A stretch of 64,000 bases of DNA from Dolichospermum compactum NIES-806. GTDB taxonomy: Bacteria > Cyanobacteriota > Cyanobacteriia > Cyanobacteriales > Nostocaceae. The notes under the pieces were generated by a model. That model had not been told where the DNA came from and did no database searches. It saw only the letters and a program-made list of their open reading frames with translations. Where the stretch lies: the NCBI RefSeq assembly GCF_002368115.1, contig NZ_AP018316.1, forward strand, positions 3,516,496 through 3,580,495, in the 5' to 3' direction. The position numbers and the translations under genes were made by a program. Positions 1 to 9,459 of the stretch are shown piece after piece (position 1 is the stretch's first letter; every line of letters starts with the position of its first letter).

Positions 1-1857
1 AGTTGGTCCCATAAACAAAAATGAACCAATGGGGCGAGAGGGGTCTTTCATCCCCGCACGGGCGCGACGGATAGCCGCAGAGACGGCGGAAACTGCTTCT
101 TCTTGACCAATTACCCGTTCATGTAAATGACTTTCTAATTTCAGTAATTTTTGTCTTTCTGATTCCAAAAGCCGATTTACGGGAATTCCTGTCCATTTAG
201 CGACAATTTCGGCAATATCGGCTTCGGTAACTTGTTCTCGCAACAGGGTAGAACCTTGGCTTTGAATTGCTGAAAGTTCCGCTTCTTTGGTTTCAAGATC
301 ATGCTGTACTCCCTCCAACTTACCGTACCTCAGTATGACAGTTTTTTCATGGTCATATGCACGTTCTGCTTGCTCAATTTGTACTCGTAAAGCTTCTTCT
401 TCTTTTTTCAAAGCACTAATATTTTCTAATAGCTGCTTTTCTCCTTGCCATTGCTCATTAAGTTTTTGCTGTTTAACAGTTAATGTGCTAATTTCTTCCT
501 CAATACGGTCTAAACGCTCTTTTGTTTGAGCAGTACCATTTTCTTCTCTAGTTAACGACACCTTTTCCATTTTTAGCTGCATTAAGCGTCTATCAATGGT
601 TTCTAATTCCGCAGGTTTGGATGTAATCTCCATTTTCAATTTCGCTGCGGCTTCATCAACTAAGTCTATCGCTTTGTCTGGTAAAAAGCGGTCAGCAATA
701 TACCGCGCTGATAAGGTTGCAGCGGCGACTAAAGCGGAATCGGAAATTTTAACATTATGATGCACTTCATAACGTTCTTTTAAACCTCGCAAAATCGAAA
801 TTGTATTCTCAACTGTTGGTTGATCTACATATACCTGTTGAAATCTTCTTTCTAATGCTGCATCTTTTTCAATAAATTTGCGATATTCATCTAAGGTAGT
901 TGCCCCAATACAACGCAATTCACCCCGCGCCAACATTGGCTTAAGTAAGTTTCCTGCATCCATTGAACCTTGTTGATTAGAACCAGCCCCGACAACGGTA
1001 TGAAGTTCATCAATAAATAGAACTACTTGCCCGTTTGATTCCGTAACTTCCCGGAGGACATTTTTTAAACGGTCTTCAAATTCACCTCTGTATTTTGCTC
1101 CAGCAATCAAGCTACCGATATCCAAAGAGATTAATTGGCGATTCTTCAAAGATTCAGGAACGTCACCATTTACCATTCTTTGGGCTAAAGCTTCGGCGAT
1201 CGCTGTTTTCCCCACTCCCGGTTCACCAATTAACACAGGGTTATTTTTGCTACGTCGAGACAATACCTGAATGACGCGGCGAATTTCATCATCTCTACCA
1301 ATCACAGGATCTAATTTTCCTGCTTTTGCTTGTTCTGTCAAATCTCGTCCAAATCTTTTTAAAGCTTCCTCTTGTACATCTGCTTCTGCTTTTGGAGATG
1401 CTTTGATTTTGGGAGTAGCGCGAACAGATTTAACCCCAAGTTCTACTTGAGTAATATCTATATTTAAGCTTTTAAATAACCGTCTACCAACACGTTCATC
1501 ATTACCAAACGCTAGAATTATATGCCCTTCTGAGATTTCCTCCTCTCTCATTTTGGCTCTAATTTCATTAGCTTTGTCTAAAAGTAAATCTAAATTCCGC
1601 CCCAGGTAAAGTTGATCACTTTTACCAACCTTGGGTTGACGTTGGGTAAAAGCCTCTAATTGTTGTTTGAATCGCACAGAATCAACTTCCGCACGGGTGA
1701 GAATGGCTGTAGCTAGGCTGGTAGGTTCTTCTAAAAGGGCGAGAATTAAATGTTCAACTTCTAATTGTTGTTGTTTATAAGCACGAACCACGTCTTGGGA
1801 TTTTGTTACCGCTTCCCAGGCTGTATCAGTAAATTTATCAGGATCTGTAGGCTGCAT
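1..1857 (-). CDS. clpB: ATP-dependent disaggregase ClpB, N-terminal 619 residues (cut by window edge)
   Basis: Hsp100 AAA+ disaggregase that pulls polypeptides out of aggregates together with DnaK. I translated the minus strand from ATG at 1857 (begins MQPTDPDKFTDTAWEA). It shows the Clp N-domain (about 1-150), the first AAA+ module with Walker A GEPGVGKT near residue 211 and Walker B VVLFIDELH near 280, and a long coiled-coil M-domain (about 400-525). The frame is open to base 1, where it stops inside Walker A of the second AAA+ module (FLFMGPT). The second module is therefore outside the window, not lost. The M-domain separates ClpB from ClpC and ClpA. Family assignment is firm; which ClpB paralogue it is cannot be told. 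Confidence 0.97.
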   Translation of the reverse strand, partial: MQPTDPDKFTDTAWEAVTKSQDVVRAYKQQQLEVEHLILALLEEPTSLATAILTRAEVDSVRFKQQLEAFTQRQPKVGKSDQLYLGRNLDLLLDKANEIRAKMREEEISEGHIILAFGNDERVGRRLFKSLNIDITQVELGVKSVRATPKIKASPKAEADVQEEALKRFGRDLTEQAKAGKLDPVIGRDDEIRRVIQVLSRRSKNNPVLIGEPGVGKTAIAEALAQRMVNGDVPESLKNRQLISLDIGSLIAGAKYRGEFEDRLKNVLREVTESNGQVVLFIDELHTVVGAGSNQQGSMDAGNLLKPMLARGELRCIGATTLDEYRKFIEKDAALERRFQQVYVDQPTVENTISILRGLKERYEVHHNVKISDSALVAAATLSARYIADRFLPDKAIDLVDEAAAKLKMEITSKPAELETIDRRLMQLKMEKVSLTREENGTAQTKERLDRIEEEISTLTVKQQKLNEQWQGEKQLLENISALKKEEEALRVQIEQAERAYDHEKTVILRYGKLEGVQHDLETKEAELSAIQSQGSTLLREQVTEADIAEIVAKWTGIPVNRLLESERQKLLKLESHLHERVIGQEEAVSAVSAAIRRARAGMKDPSRPIGSFLFMGPT

Positions 1858-1949
1858 TTGTAAAATTTTAGATTTTAGACTTGTAATTTAAGTTTAGGAG
1901 GGATTTGGGTAATGGGTAAAGAAGTTCTCTTCTTACCCTCTACCCTAAA

Positions 1950-2342
1950 TCATTCTGGAGTTTTTAACTGAATCAATTCAACTTTATAACCATCTGGATC
2001 TTCCACAAAAGCAATTACTGTTGAACCATGTTTCATAGGTCCTGGTTCTCGGACTACCTTACCACCCAGTTTTCCAATAGTCTCACAGGTAGCGTAAATA
2101 TCATGCACACCCAAAGCGATATGACCATAGGCACTACCTAAATCATACTTTTCTACGCCCCAGTTGTGGGTGAGTTCTAAAACGGAATGATCACTTTCTT
2201 CTCCATAACCGACAAAAGCCAGGGTAAATTCTCCCGCTGGATAATCTTTACGTCGGAGTAACTTCATTCCCAATACATCACAGTAAAATGTTAAGGACTC
2301 TTCTAAATTACCGACGCGAAGCATTGTGTGTAGTAATCGCAT
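1950..2342 (-). CDS. gloA: Lactoylglutathione lyase (glyoxalase I)
   Basis: Isomerises the methylglyoxal-glutathione hemithioacetal to S-lactoylglutathione in methylglyoxal detoxification. The 130-residue protein has the usual length and both beta-alpha-beta-beta-beta halves of the vicinal-oxygen-chelate fold. The four metal ligands of the E. coli enzyme are at the same numbers: His5, Glu56, His74 and Glu122. This pattern indicates the Ni-dependent bacterial type. It lies 92 bp downstream of clpB on the same strand and may be co-transcribed with it, although the spacing is loose. No lesion seen. Confidence 0.95.
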   Translation of the reverse strand: MRLLHTMLRVGNLEESLTFYCDVLGMKLLRRKDYPAGEFTLAFVGYGEESDHSVLELTHNWGVEKYDLGSAYGHIALGVHDIYATCETIGKLGGKVVREPGPMKHGSTVIAFVEDPDGYKVELIQLKTPE

Positions 2343-2508
2343 ATTTACCCTTTGTTTAATTCCTGCGTCTTATATTCTATAGGGAATTTTCACGAAATCT
2401 GCGTTTAATTCTGCTTTTAATTGCTCAACCGTTGGTAACTATATGTTAACTAACTTCAGCAACGGCTTGTGGTAAGATAGATTTTAATTTCAGATGGAGG
2501 AAATAATT

Positions 2509-3093
2509 ATGATTTCATCACCTTTGATATTACATTTTCCCTCATCAGTGCAAATGACAGATGATCAATTTTTTGATTTCTGTCAAGAAAACCGTGATTT
2601 ACGCATTGAGAGAAATAGATTTGGAGATATATCAATTATGTCACCCGCAGGTTCAGAAACAGGAAATCGAGAAGGTAGAATTATCCAACAATTAATGAAT
2701 TGGACAGATGAAGATGGTACAGGAATAGCATTTTCTTCCAGTACAGGATTTACACTTTCTACAGGTGCAGAACGTTCTCCTGATGCTGCTTGGATAAAGT
2801 TAGCAAGATGGAATCAACTGACACCTGCACAACAAAAAAATTTTGCTCCTATTTGTCCTGATTTTGTGATTGAATTAAGGTCAGCTTCTGATAACTTGCA
2901 ACCTTTAAAAGATAAAATGCAGGAATATATGCAAGAAACAGGAATCCAATTAGGTTTATTAATTGACCGTAAAAATCGTCGAGTTTATATTTATCGTCCT
3001 GGACAAATAGAAGAGTATTTATAAAATCCTGATACTGTTAGTTGTGAACCTGTTTTATCAGGGTTTGTTTTTAATATGGGTAAAATTTGGTAA
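2509..3093 (+). pseudogene. Uma2-family (DUF820) endonuclease-like gene with premature stop
   Basis: Uma2 proteins have a PD-(D/E)XK nuclease-like fold, are very numerous in cyanobacteria, and have no settled role. The likely start is ATG 2509, preceded by GGAGG at 2496-2500. The frame hits TAA at 3022-3024, right after IEEYL. Reading on in the same frame gives the same tail as the neighbour copy (ending GKIW) up to TAA 3091-3093. A single GAA-to-TAA change relative to the copy at 3119 explains it. The truncated product (171 residues) still contains the catalytic-region motifs (SPDAAW, PDFVIEL, K/Y pair), so partial function is possible. It is a tandem duplicate of the next gene. Confidence 0.85.
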
Positions 3094-3118
3094 ACCGAAT
3101 AAATGGAAGGAAATTATC

Positions 3119-3697
3119 ATGCTTTCATCTCCCTTAATGTTGCAAATGCCTTCATCAATGACAGATGATCAATTTTTTGAATTCTGTCAATTAAACCGTG
3201 ATTTACGGATTGAGAGGAATAAATTTGGAGATATATCAATCATGTCACCCGCAGGTTCAGAAACAGGAAATCGTAATTTTAACTTAGCTGGACAGTTATA
3301 TGTATGGTCAGAAAAAAATAACACAGGTATTTGTTTCGATTCCAGTACAGGATTTACACTTTCCACAGGTGCGAAACGTTCTCCTGATGCTTCCTGGATA
3401 AAGTTAGCAAGATGGAATCAACTTACACCTGCACAACAAAAGAAGTTTGCACCTATTTGTCCTGATTTTGTGATTGAATTAAGGTCAGCTTCTGATAACT
3501 TACAACCTTTAAAAGATAAAATGCAGGAATATATGCAAGAAACAGGAATCCAATTAGGTTTATTAATTGACCGTAAAAATCGTCGAGTTTATATTTATCG
3601 TCCTGGACAAATAGAAGAGTATTTAGAAAATCCTGATACTGTGAGTTGTGATCCTATTTTACCGGGGTTTGTGTTGAATATGAGTAAAATTTGGTAG
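3119..3697 (+). CDS. Uma2-family (DUF820) endonuclease-like protein, tandem copy
   Basis: Intact Uma2 protein of 192 residues. I chose ATG 3119 because it has a GGAAGG ribosome site at 3105-3110, because it aligns with the start of the upstream copy, and because the longer frame only reads through the upstream copy's tail. Motifs seen: SPDASW, CPDFVIELRS and the downstream K and Y residues expected of the PD-(D/E)XK-like fold. It is nearly identical to the upstream copy except in a central block of about 25 residues after SETGNR, where the sequences are unrelated (see findings). Role unknown; soluble, no signal peptide. Confidence 0.9.
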   Translation: MLSSPLMLQMPSSMTDDQFFEFCQLNRDLRIERNKFGDISIMSPAGSETGNRNFNLAGQLYVWSEKNNTGICFDSSTGFTLSTGAKRSPDASWIKLARWNQLTPAQQKKFAPICPDFVIELRSASDNLQPLKDKMQEYMQETGIQLGLLIDRKNRRVYIYRPGQIEEYLENPDTVSCDPILPGFVLNMSKIW

Positions 3698-3801
3698 TGA
3701 TAAAAATAATTTTTCTTAATTCTATTCTGCCATAAAAAACAGCTTACCTCTCTACAGACAAGAAATTCAGGTAAAAAGGTAAACAAATTTACTTTAAATC
3801 T

Positions 3802-4658
3802 TTAAAAAGGCGTAATAGAGAGGGATTTAACCTTTTTAGTTCCTCGTGGTGGTGAAAATGTGAAAGTCTGGGGAGTGACATCAGGATTTGCGATTCTATT
3901 GAGGATTTTTTCAGTTAACATGATATCTAATCCTTCACTTTTACCAACTAATTGTACTTGTTTGAGGTTAGCATTGTCTGGTTGCACAAAAGCACTAAAT
4001 GTAAATCCCTCTTTAGCATCTTTGTAATGATAGACATAGAAAGAATCAGTATCTACGGTAGCCTGATTTCCTTTAATTACTCCATCAATAGCCGAAACAA
4101 GATAAGACAAAACATTTTTATCTGATAAACTACTATTAGCAATCTGTTTTCTTTCTTTAGCAGGAATATTTAAAAATGCTGAGGATGATTACTCATAAAA
4201 ATTCCATCCCCTGATTTATCGAACTTTTGATAAGTAGTGACAGCATATTGCTTTAAATCAGGTCTGTGAATCCAAACCTGTTTACCGTCCGAAACTATTA
4301 CAGTCAAAGGTTTGATTTCACCTGTAGTTCCTACAGTAGCGATTTCTGCGCGAAACTTTTGATCTGACTGGACAATGGTTTTGGTTTTGAGGTTGATATC
4401 AGCATTCACACCTTGACCACCTACTTTGAATTTTAGCTCTGATTCGGTGAGATAGCGATCGCTCTGCAAAAAGCCAGTAATAGCCTTAACCAGCAAGACT
4501 AAATCTATTTTTTTTGTAGTCTCATTGGTGGTTGTGGGTTGGAGAGGAGTATTTTGAGGTGGGATAGCATTGACAGCACCACCCAGAGGAGTAATAAGGC
4601 TGACAAATACGATTGTGGATATAGTCAGTTTCATAAGTAATTTGTGATTAAAAGTCAA
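3802..4658 (-). pseudogene. LolA/DUF2092-like exported protein, frameshifted
   Basis: Two minus-strand frames together read as one protein. The upstream part (4658-4170) has a signal peptide (TISTIVFVSLITPLGGAVNA) and a beta-rich body (SDGKQVWIHRPDLKQYAVT). The frame ends at a TAA just after SNHPQHF. Shifting frame there continues as AFLNIPAKERKQIANSS and joins the part ending at 3802. Restoring one G near 4181 (CCTCAG-GCA) would repair it. The layout resembles predicted periplasmic proteins of the LolA/DUF2092 type; that family call is moderate. A single-base deletion may be real or a sequence error. Confidence 0.65.
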
Positions 4659-4741
4659 TTATAAACTAGTATTTTATACATTTTGCCAATCTTGTACCAG
4701 ATTTTGCGCTAACTCTCCTGCATGGTTCATTTTTCCCATAC

Positions 4742-4799
4742 TCAACATAAAACAAAGACGCAGAAAAAACTCTCTGCGCCTCTGCGTCTCCGCGTGAAA
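4742..4799. repeat. Low-complexity CTCTGCG repeat between secA and the LolA-like gene
   Basis: A run of related short units (CTCTGCG, CTCTGCGTC, CCGCG) lies immediately 3' of secA. Similar copies are common in intergenic DNA of heterocystous cyanobacteria. No clear rho-independent terminator was found here, so secA termination is not explained. Confidence 0.5.
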
Positions 4800-4807
4800 A
4801 TATTACC

Positions 4808-7588
4808 TTAAACCATCTCAGCAGTTTGCTGCGCTTGAGGCTGGAACATAAACAGAGAATAAACCACATCACGGCGGATATTCACCATCATATCCAAGAA
4901 CAACTCATAACCCTCGCTCTTATACTCAATCAGCGGGTCTTTTTGTCCATAACCACGCAAGCCAACCGACTCACGCAAAGCATCCATTTGTTGCAAATGT
5001 TCCCGCCACAAAGTATCTATGCGTTGGAGAATAAAGAACCGTTCCGCTTGACGCATTAAACCCAGTTGAATTTGGTCAATTTGCGATTCCTTCATATCAT
5101 AAGCTATACGCGCTTGTTCATGGAGGAAAGCCTTAATTTCCACCACACCCATATCCTCCAACTGGACAGACTGCATATCAGCCAACAGGTAAACAAACTC
5201 CTTCACCTTATCCACCAACTTATCCAATTCCCATTCTTCCGAAGGTAAATCAGGGTTGATGTAATAATCAACGATGTCGTCCATCGTTTTTTCTGCGTAT
5301 TTAATCACCTGTTCCTTCAAATCTTGACCTTCCAACACCCGGCGACGTTCCGCATAGATAGCCCGACGTTGGTTATTCATTACCTCGTCATACTCAAACA
5401 CCTGTTTACGGATGTCGTAGTAATAGGTTTCGACCTTTTTCTGTGCGCCCTCTAAGCTGCGAGTTAACATCCCTGATTCAATAGGCATATCTTCTTCGAC
5501 TTGGAAAGCATTCATCAAGCCGGCAACGCGATCGCCCCCAAAGATTCGTAATAGGTTATCCTCTAAACTAAGGAAAAATCTTGTTGTCCCAGGGTCGCCC
5601 TGTCTTCCTGCCCGTCCGCGTAATTGGTTATCAATCCGTCGTGATTCGTGGCGTTCCGTCCCAATAACGTGCAACCCGCCTCTACTCACTACTTCATCAT
5701 GTTCGCGGCTGGTAAACTCTTCATATTCCTGCTTAACCTGCTGGTAAGCTTCCCGCAACTTCTGAACTACCACATCATCTGTCGGGGCTTTCTCCGCCGC
5801 CACAGCCACCTTATCCTCTGCTTCCAACTCCGGTAAACTGCGCTCACCGTAAGCCTTCACAGCCACCTCTACAGCCGCTTTTAAAAGCTGTTCTGTTTCC
5901 TTGGTTAATTGAGTGGGGAAAATTTCTGGAGAAGCCCGCCAAGTTTTTACCTTTTTACCAGGAACAAAACCTTGTCCACCACCGTTACCACCCATAGGTA
6001 GACCCGAAGCCCTTTGTACGCCAAATTCATCATCTTCAGGGCTGACAATGCGAGGCATAAAGTATTCCCGTAGTTTCAACCGCGCCATATACTCGGAATT
6101 ACCACCCAGGATAATATCTGTACCTCGTCCTGCCATGTTGGTAGCGATAGTTACAGCCCCACTGCGTCCAGCTTGGGCGATAATTTCCGCTTCCCGTTCT
6201 ACGTTTTCTGGTCTAGCATTAAGCAACTCATGGGGAATATCCATTTCCTTGAGGAGTCGGCTGAGAAGTTCGGATTTTTCGACACTGGTTGTCCCTACTA
6301 ACACAGGTCTACCATTTTCGTGCATTTCGGCACATTCTTTAGCGATCGCACCCCACTTCCCTGGTTCAGTCTTAAACACCATATCAGACAAGTCTTCCCT
6401 TCTTCTAATCCGGTTAGTGGGAATAATCGTCACTTCTCGTTTATAAATCTTTTCAAATTCCACCTCTTCCGTTTTCGCCGTTCCTGTCATTCCCCCCAAC
6501 TTGGGATACAGCAAAAACAAATTTTGATAGGTAATAGTCGCCAAAGTTTGGGTTTCTGGCTGAATTTCTACGTGTTCCTTCGCTTCAATAGCTTGGTGTA
6601 AACCATCACTCCACCGTCGTCCCGGTAATACCCGACCTGTAAATTCATCCACAATCACAACTTCATCATTGCGGACAATATAATTTACATCCTTCAGAAA
6701 CAATTCCTTAGCCTTAATCGCATTAAACATAAAATGCGCCCAAGGGTCTTCCGGGTCAAATAAATCTGTCACACCCAATTGATTTTCCGACTCAGCAAAA
6801 CCCTCGTCCGTCAAAAGAACGTTACGATCCTTTTCATTAACTTCGTAATGCTCATCTTTTTTGAGACTAAAAGCAATTTCCGCCGCTTGGAGGTATTTTT
6901 CCGTCGGTCTTTCCACCTGACCCGAAATAATTAATGGAGTCCGCGCCTCATCAACTAAAATCGAGTCTACCTCGTCAATCACACAGAAATTAAACGGACG
7001 TTGCACCACCTCAGCCATTGAAGTAGCCATATTATCCCGCAGGTAATCAAAGCCAATCTCGCTATTGGTGACATAGGTAATATCACACGCATAGTTTTTC
7101 TGGCGCTCATTGGGGGTCATAGTGGACTGAATTAGCCCCACACTCAACCCCAAGAACCGGTGTACCTGACCCATCCATTCCGCGTCCCGACGCGCCAGGT
7201 AATCATTCACAGTAATTACGTGGACACCTTTGCCAGTTAGGGCGTTTAAATAACTTGGTAAAGTCGCTACCAAAGTTTTCCCCTCACCGGTTTTCATTTC
7301 GGCAATTTGTCCAGTATGCAGAATTATCCCACCCTGCAATTGCACATCAAAGTGACGTAATCCTAAGACACGCCGCCCCGATTCCCGAACCACAGCAAAG
7401 GCTTCTGGTAAAATATCATCTAGAGTTTCGCCTTTAGCCAACCGTTGTTTAAACTCGACGGTTTTAGCTTTTAACTGTTCATCAGACAGCGGCTTAATAT
7501 CTTCCTCTAAGAGGTTAATTTCTGTAATGTAAGGTTGGTATTTTTTAAGTTTACGAGCGTTGGGATCGCCCAACAAAAGTTTTAGCAT
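4808..7588 (-). CDS. secA: Preprotein translocase ATPase SecA
   Basis: Motor ATPase that pushes unfolded preproteins through SecYEG at the plasma and thylakoid membranes. The 926-residue protein has Walker A MKTGEGKT at about 98-105, the DEVDSILVDEARTPLIISG region of NBD1, the preprotein cross-linking domain, NBD2 with the GRAGRQGD motif, and the helical scaffold/wing domains. The C-terminus ends FMFQPQAQQTAEMV with no cysteine-rich zinc tail, so there is no SecB-docking motif. There is a 45-residue insert (GLPMGGNGGGQ and after) in NBD2. ATG at 7588 gives the canonical MLKLLLGDPN start. Confidence 0.98.
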   Translation of the reverse strand: MLKLLLGDPNARKLKKYQPYITEINLLEEDIKPLSDEQLKAKTVEFKQRLAKGETLDDILPEAFAVVRESGRRVLGLRHFDVQLQGGIILHTGQIAEMKTGEGKTLVATLPSYLNALTGKGVHVITVNDYLARRDAEWMGQVHRFLGLSVGLIQSTMTPNERQKNYACDITYVTNSEIGFDYLRDNMATSMAEVVQRPFNFCVIDEVDSILVDEARTPLIISGQVERPTEKYLQAAEIAFSLKKDEHYEVNEKDRNVLLTDEGFAESENQLGVTDLFDPEDPWAHFMFNAIKAKELFLKDVNYIVRNDEVVIVDEFTGRVLPGRRWSDGLHQAIEAKEHVEIQPETQTLATITYQNLFLLYPKLGGMTGTAKTEEVEFEKIYKREVTIIPTNRIRRREDLSDMVFKTEPGKWGAIAKECAEMHENGRPVLVGTTSVEKSELLSRLLKEMDIPHELLNARPENVEREAEIIAQAGRSGAVTIATNMAGRGTDIILGGNSEYMARLKLREYFMPRIVSPEDDEFGVQRASGLPMGGNGGGQGFVPGKKVKTWRASPEIFPTQLTKETEQLLKAAVEVAVKAYGERSLPELEAEDKVAVAAEKAPTDDVVVQKLREAYQQVKQEYEEFTSREHDEVVSRGGLHVIGTERHESRRIDNQLRGRAGRQGDPGTTRFFLSLEDNLLRIFGGDRVAGLMNAFQVEEDMPIESGMLTRSLEGAQKKVETYYYDIRKQVFEYDEVMNNQRRAIYAERRRVLEGQDLKEQVIKYAEKTMDDIVDYYINPDLPSEEWELDKLVDKVKEFVYLLADMQSVQLEDMGVVEIKAFLHEQARIAYDMKESQIDQIQLGLMRQAERFFILQRIDTLWREHLQQMDALRESVGLRGYGQKDPLIEYKSEGYELFLDMMVNIRRDVVYSLFMFQPQAQQTAEMV

Positions 7589-7796
7589 GGCAGTTTATAG
7601 AATTAAATCAAGGGAAATGGATATTTAAGCTTTGGCTATATAATTATAGACACTTAATGTAACCCAGCCCTTTTGCTTATGGATGGGTGGAAAATGAGAA
7701 TTTACTCAAAAACCGAATGAAAGCAAACCAGTCGCCTTTATACAATCATAGGTTTTAATTAATATCTTAATATTTAAACTGCTTCATTGGTCATTG

Positions 7797-7868
7797 ATCA
7801 GTTGTCAGTTGTCAGTTGTCATTAAATTATTTCTCCCTGCCTCCTGCCTCCTGCCTCCTGCTTCCTGC
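7797..7868. repeat. Heptanucleotide tandem repeats between secA and the dihaem cytochrome gene
   Basis: Head-to-tail copies of GTCAGTT (about 7803-7822) are followed by copies of CCTGCCT/CCTGCTT (about 7837-7867). These are typical short tandemly repeated repetitive sequences of heterocystous cyanobacteria. The 289 bp gap also must carry the secA promoter, at its other end. Confidence 0.8.
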
Positions 7869-7877
7869 CCCCTACCT

Positions 7878-8414
7878 CTACTCCCATTCTGGACTGAGGC
7901 TGCGGAAATTATACTTATCAGCCCCAATATGACAACTTACACAACTACTCATAGTTACAGGTTTAGGTAATTTAACACCAGGATGCAAAGCCTTAAAATA
8001 ACGAGAATCCTTGAGACGGTAAGGTGTTGCTTCCTCTTGTAGTTGTACACGGGAAAAGGTGTAAAGATATTTTGATACCAAAAAATGTGAAGCCTTATCT
8101 AAGGGCTTAATTTGTGCGCCATAGTGCTGGGAATCTTGTAAAAGATTTTTCCAGGTTTGACTAGGAAATACAGCAGGTGGTAATGCGATATGACAAGATG
8201 AGCAATTTTCTAAATACAGTTCTTGTCCTGGTTGATATTGTACTGGTACGACATCAACAGTCCCAATTGAGTCTACAGGATTTGCACCGTGAGCGCTGGT
8301 GGCGAATCCCAATATCCAGCCCATAGCTATACTCCAAGCAAAAATCACCAGCATGACGATAAGTAGTTGGCGTTTTAGTCGGCGGTGGGATTTGCTTTTT
8401 GCTAAATTTGGCAT
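7878..8414 (-). CDS. Membrane-anchored dihaem cytochrome c
   Basis: 178-residue protein with one N-terminal transmembrane anchor or uncleaved signal (about 16-42) followed by a lumenal/periplasmic domain. It has two CXXCH haem sites: CSSCH in the first half and CVSCH near the C-terminus. A conserved cyanobacterial dihaem c-type protein has this arrangement; its electron partner is not established. It is followed on the same strand by the cytochrome cM-like gene, 345 bp upstream, with a small coding relic between them. Expression of the two need not be linked. Confidence 0.85.
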   Translation of the reverse strand: MPNLAKSKSHRRLKRQLLIVMLVIFAWSIAMGWILGFATSAHGANPVDSIGTVDVVPVQYQPGQELYLENCSSCHIALPPAVFPSQTWKNLLQDSQHYGAQIKPLDKASHFLVSKYLYTFSRVQLQEEATPYRLKDSRYFKALHPGVKLPKPVTMSSCVSCHIGADKYNFRSLSPEWE

Positions 8415-8430
8415 AAAGTTCTCAATTTGA

Positions 8431-8541
8431 CTATTTATTTGCAGTGGGTAGAGGAAAAGTTCCTAAAATCTCATCAACTCCAGCACCTCTGGTTTCACCA
8501 TCACTGACCCAATCATTATGCAATTTCTGAATTAAATAATT
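8431..8541 (-). pseudogene. Possible 3' relic of an unidentified gene
   Basis: Just upstream of the dihaem cytochrome, the minus strand reads about 36 codons of protein-like sequence (LHNDWVSDGETRGAGVDEIL, then GTFPLPTANK) ending in TAG at 8431-8433. Upstream in that frame there are stops and no start. It looks like the C-terminal end of a deleted gene. I cannot name the family. Chance reading-frame composition cannot be excluded. Confidence 0.35.
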
Positions 8542-8759
8542 CTAAATTCACTAAAGGAATAACTAATGACGTAATGATGGGGAATAAAAGAATTAAGTTG
8601 TTTAATTTCATATAAATGTAATTGTAAACACTTTTGTTGTCTATTTTTTGTTGCGTTTCCTTGTTAGCAGTTGCCAGTTTCTATGTCTATTAGAACTATT
8701 TGAATGGGCATGATAATTTATCAGTAAGTTTATAATCTTTTTTAATCATGCACAAATAT

Positions 8760-9134
8760 TCATAAGCTTTCTAAATAGCTTAAAAGGTCTGCCATTTCTT
8801 GGACATTAGGCTGGAATTTGGGCATAGGTGGTGTATCTCCGCTAGTTACTTGATGAATCAGTCCATAGCGGGATTTATATTTGGAGATTTCACGTAAACT
8901 TGGTCCAACTAGTCCGGTTGCGTCTAAACCATGACAACCAGCACAGTTGATTTGGAAAATAGCTTTTCCCTGGACTAGGTTGCCTTGATGGGATAGAACA
9001 CTTTTAACATAAGGATCGGAGGCTTTGACGATTTCCACCCCAAACAGGATTAATGGGAGGGCTATCAGTATCGCTACGGTGAAGATAACGATCTGTTGAA
9101 TGAGGGTTTCAGGTTTGATTAGCTGGTTATCCAA
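8760..9134 (-). CDS. cytM: Cytochrome cM-like small c-type cytochrome
   Basis: Single-haem class I cytochrome with an N-terminal membrane anchor (IVIFTVAILIALPLILFGV), haem site CAGCH, and a distal methionine in the PPMPKF segment followed by MADLLSYLESL. This order fits cyanobacterial cytochrome cM, implicated in linking photosynthetic and respiratory electron flow. No ATG sits at the 5' end. I prefer TTG at 9134 (LDNQLIKPETLIQQ) because it has AAGG upstream and gives a family-like N-terminus. A TTG at 9212 would add 26 residues. Gene symbol assigned by resemblance. Confidence 0.75.
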   Translation of the reverse strand: MDNQLIKPETLIQQIVIFTVAILIALPLILFGVEIVKASDPYVKSVLSHQGNLVQGKAIFQINCAGCHGLDATGLVGPSLREISKYKSRYGLIHQVTSGDTPPMPKFQPNVQEMADLLSYLESL

Positions 9135-9333
9135 AAGGTTTGCCTTGACAATGTGCAAGTTTTCATTTCCTACACATAGCTTAAAATTTCTTGATGGTGT
9201 TCGCAAGTACAAATGATAATTTTTATCTAGTATTTATATTTAAAGCTACTATGGAACGCGGGATTAATGCGAAGTTTGGTAAAATGAAAAACAGGAATCG
9301 AATCTTTCAATAATTGCAACAAGGAGCTTTACA

Positions 9334-9447
9334 GTGGTTGAACCCTTACTATCAGGTATTGTACTTGGTTTAGTTTTTGTAACTTTAAGCGGTTTGTTTT
9401 ACGCTGCTTATAGACAATATAAGCGTCCTACTGAATTGGGCGGCTGA
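9334..9447 (+). CDS. petG: Cytochrome b6f complex subunit PetG
   Basis: 37-residue single-span subunit needed for assembly or stability of the cytochrome b6f complex in the thylakoid. GTG start at 9334 preceded by AAGGAG (9320-9325); the translation is MVEPLLSGIVLGLVFVTLSG then FYAAYRQYKRPTELGG, a full-length match to the family in both sequence and length. It is transcribed divergently from cytM. A TAAAAT at about 9281 is a candidate -10 element. Confidence 0.96.
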   Translation: MVEPLLSGIVLGLVFVTLSGLFYAAYRQYKRPTELGG

Positions 9448-9459
9448 TATTGATTGAGG

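Noticed and set aside
4826..7437. Several plus-strand frames of 60-177 codons across secA
   Set aside because: Antisense shadows of a fully conserved secA coding sequence.
7797..7868. Heptamer tracts here and at 9460, 15615 and 29535 as possible CRISPR or satellite genes
   Set aside because: Units are only 7 bp with no spacers; ordinary heptanucleotide repeats of this group.
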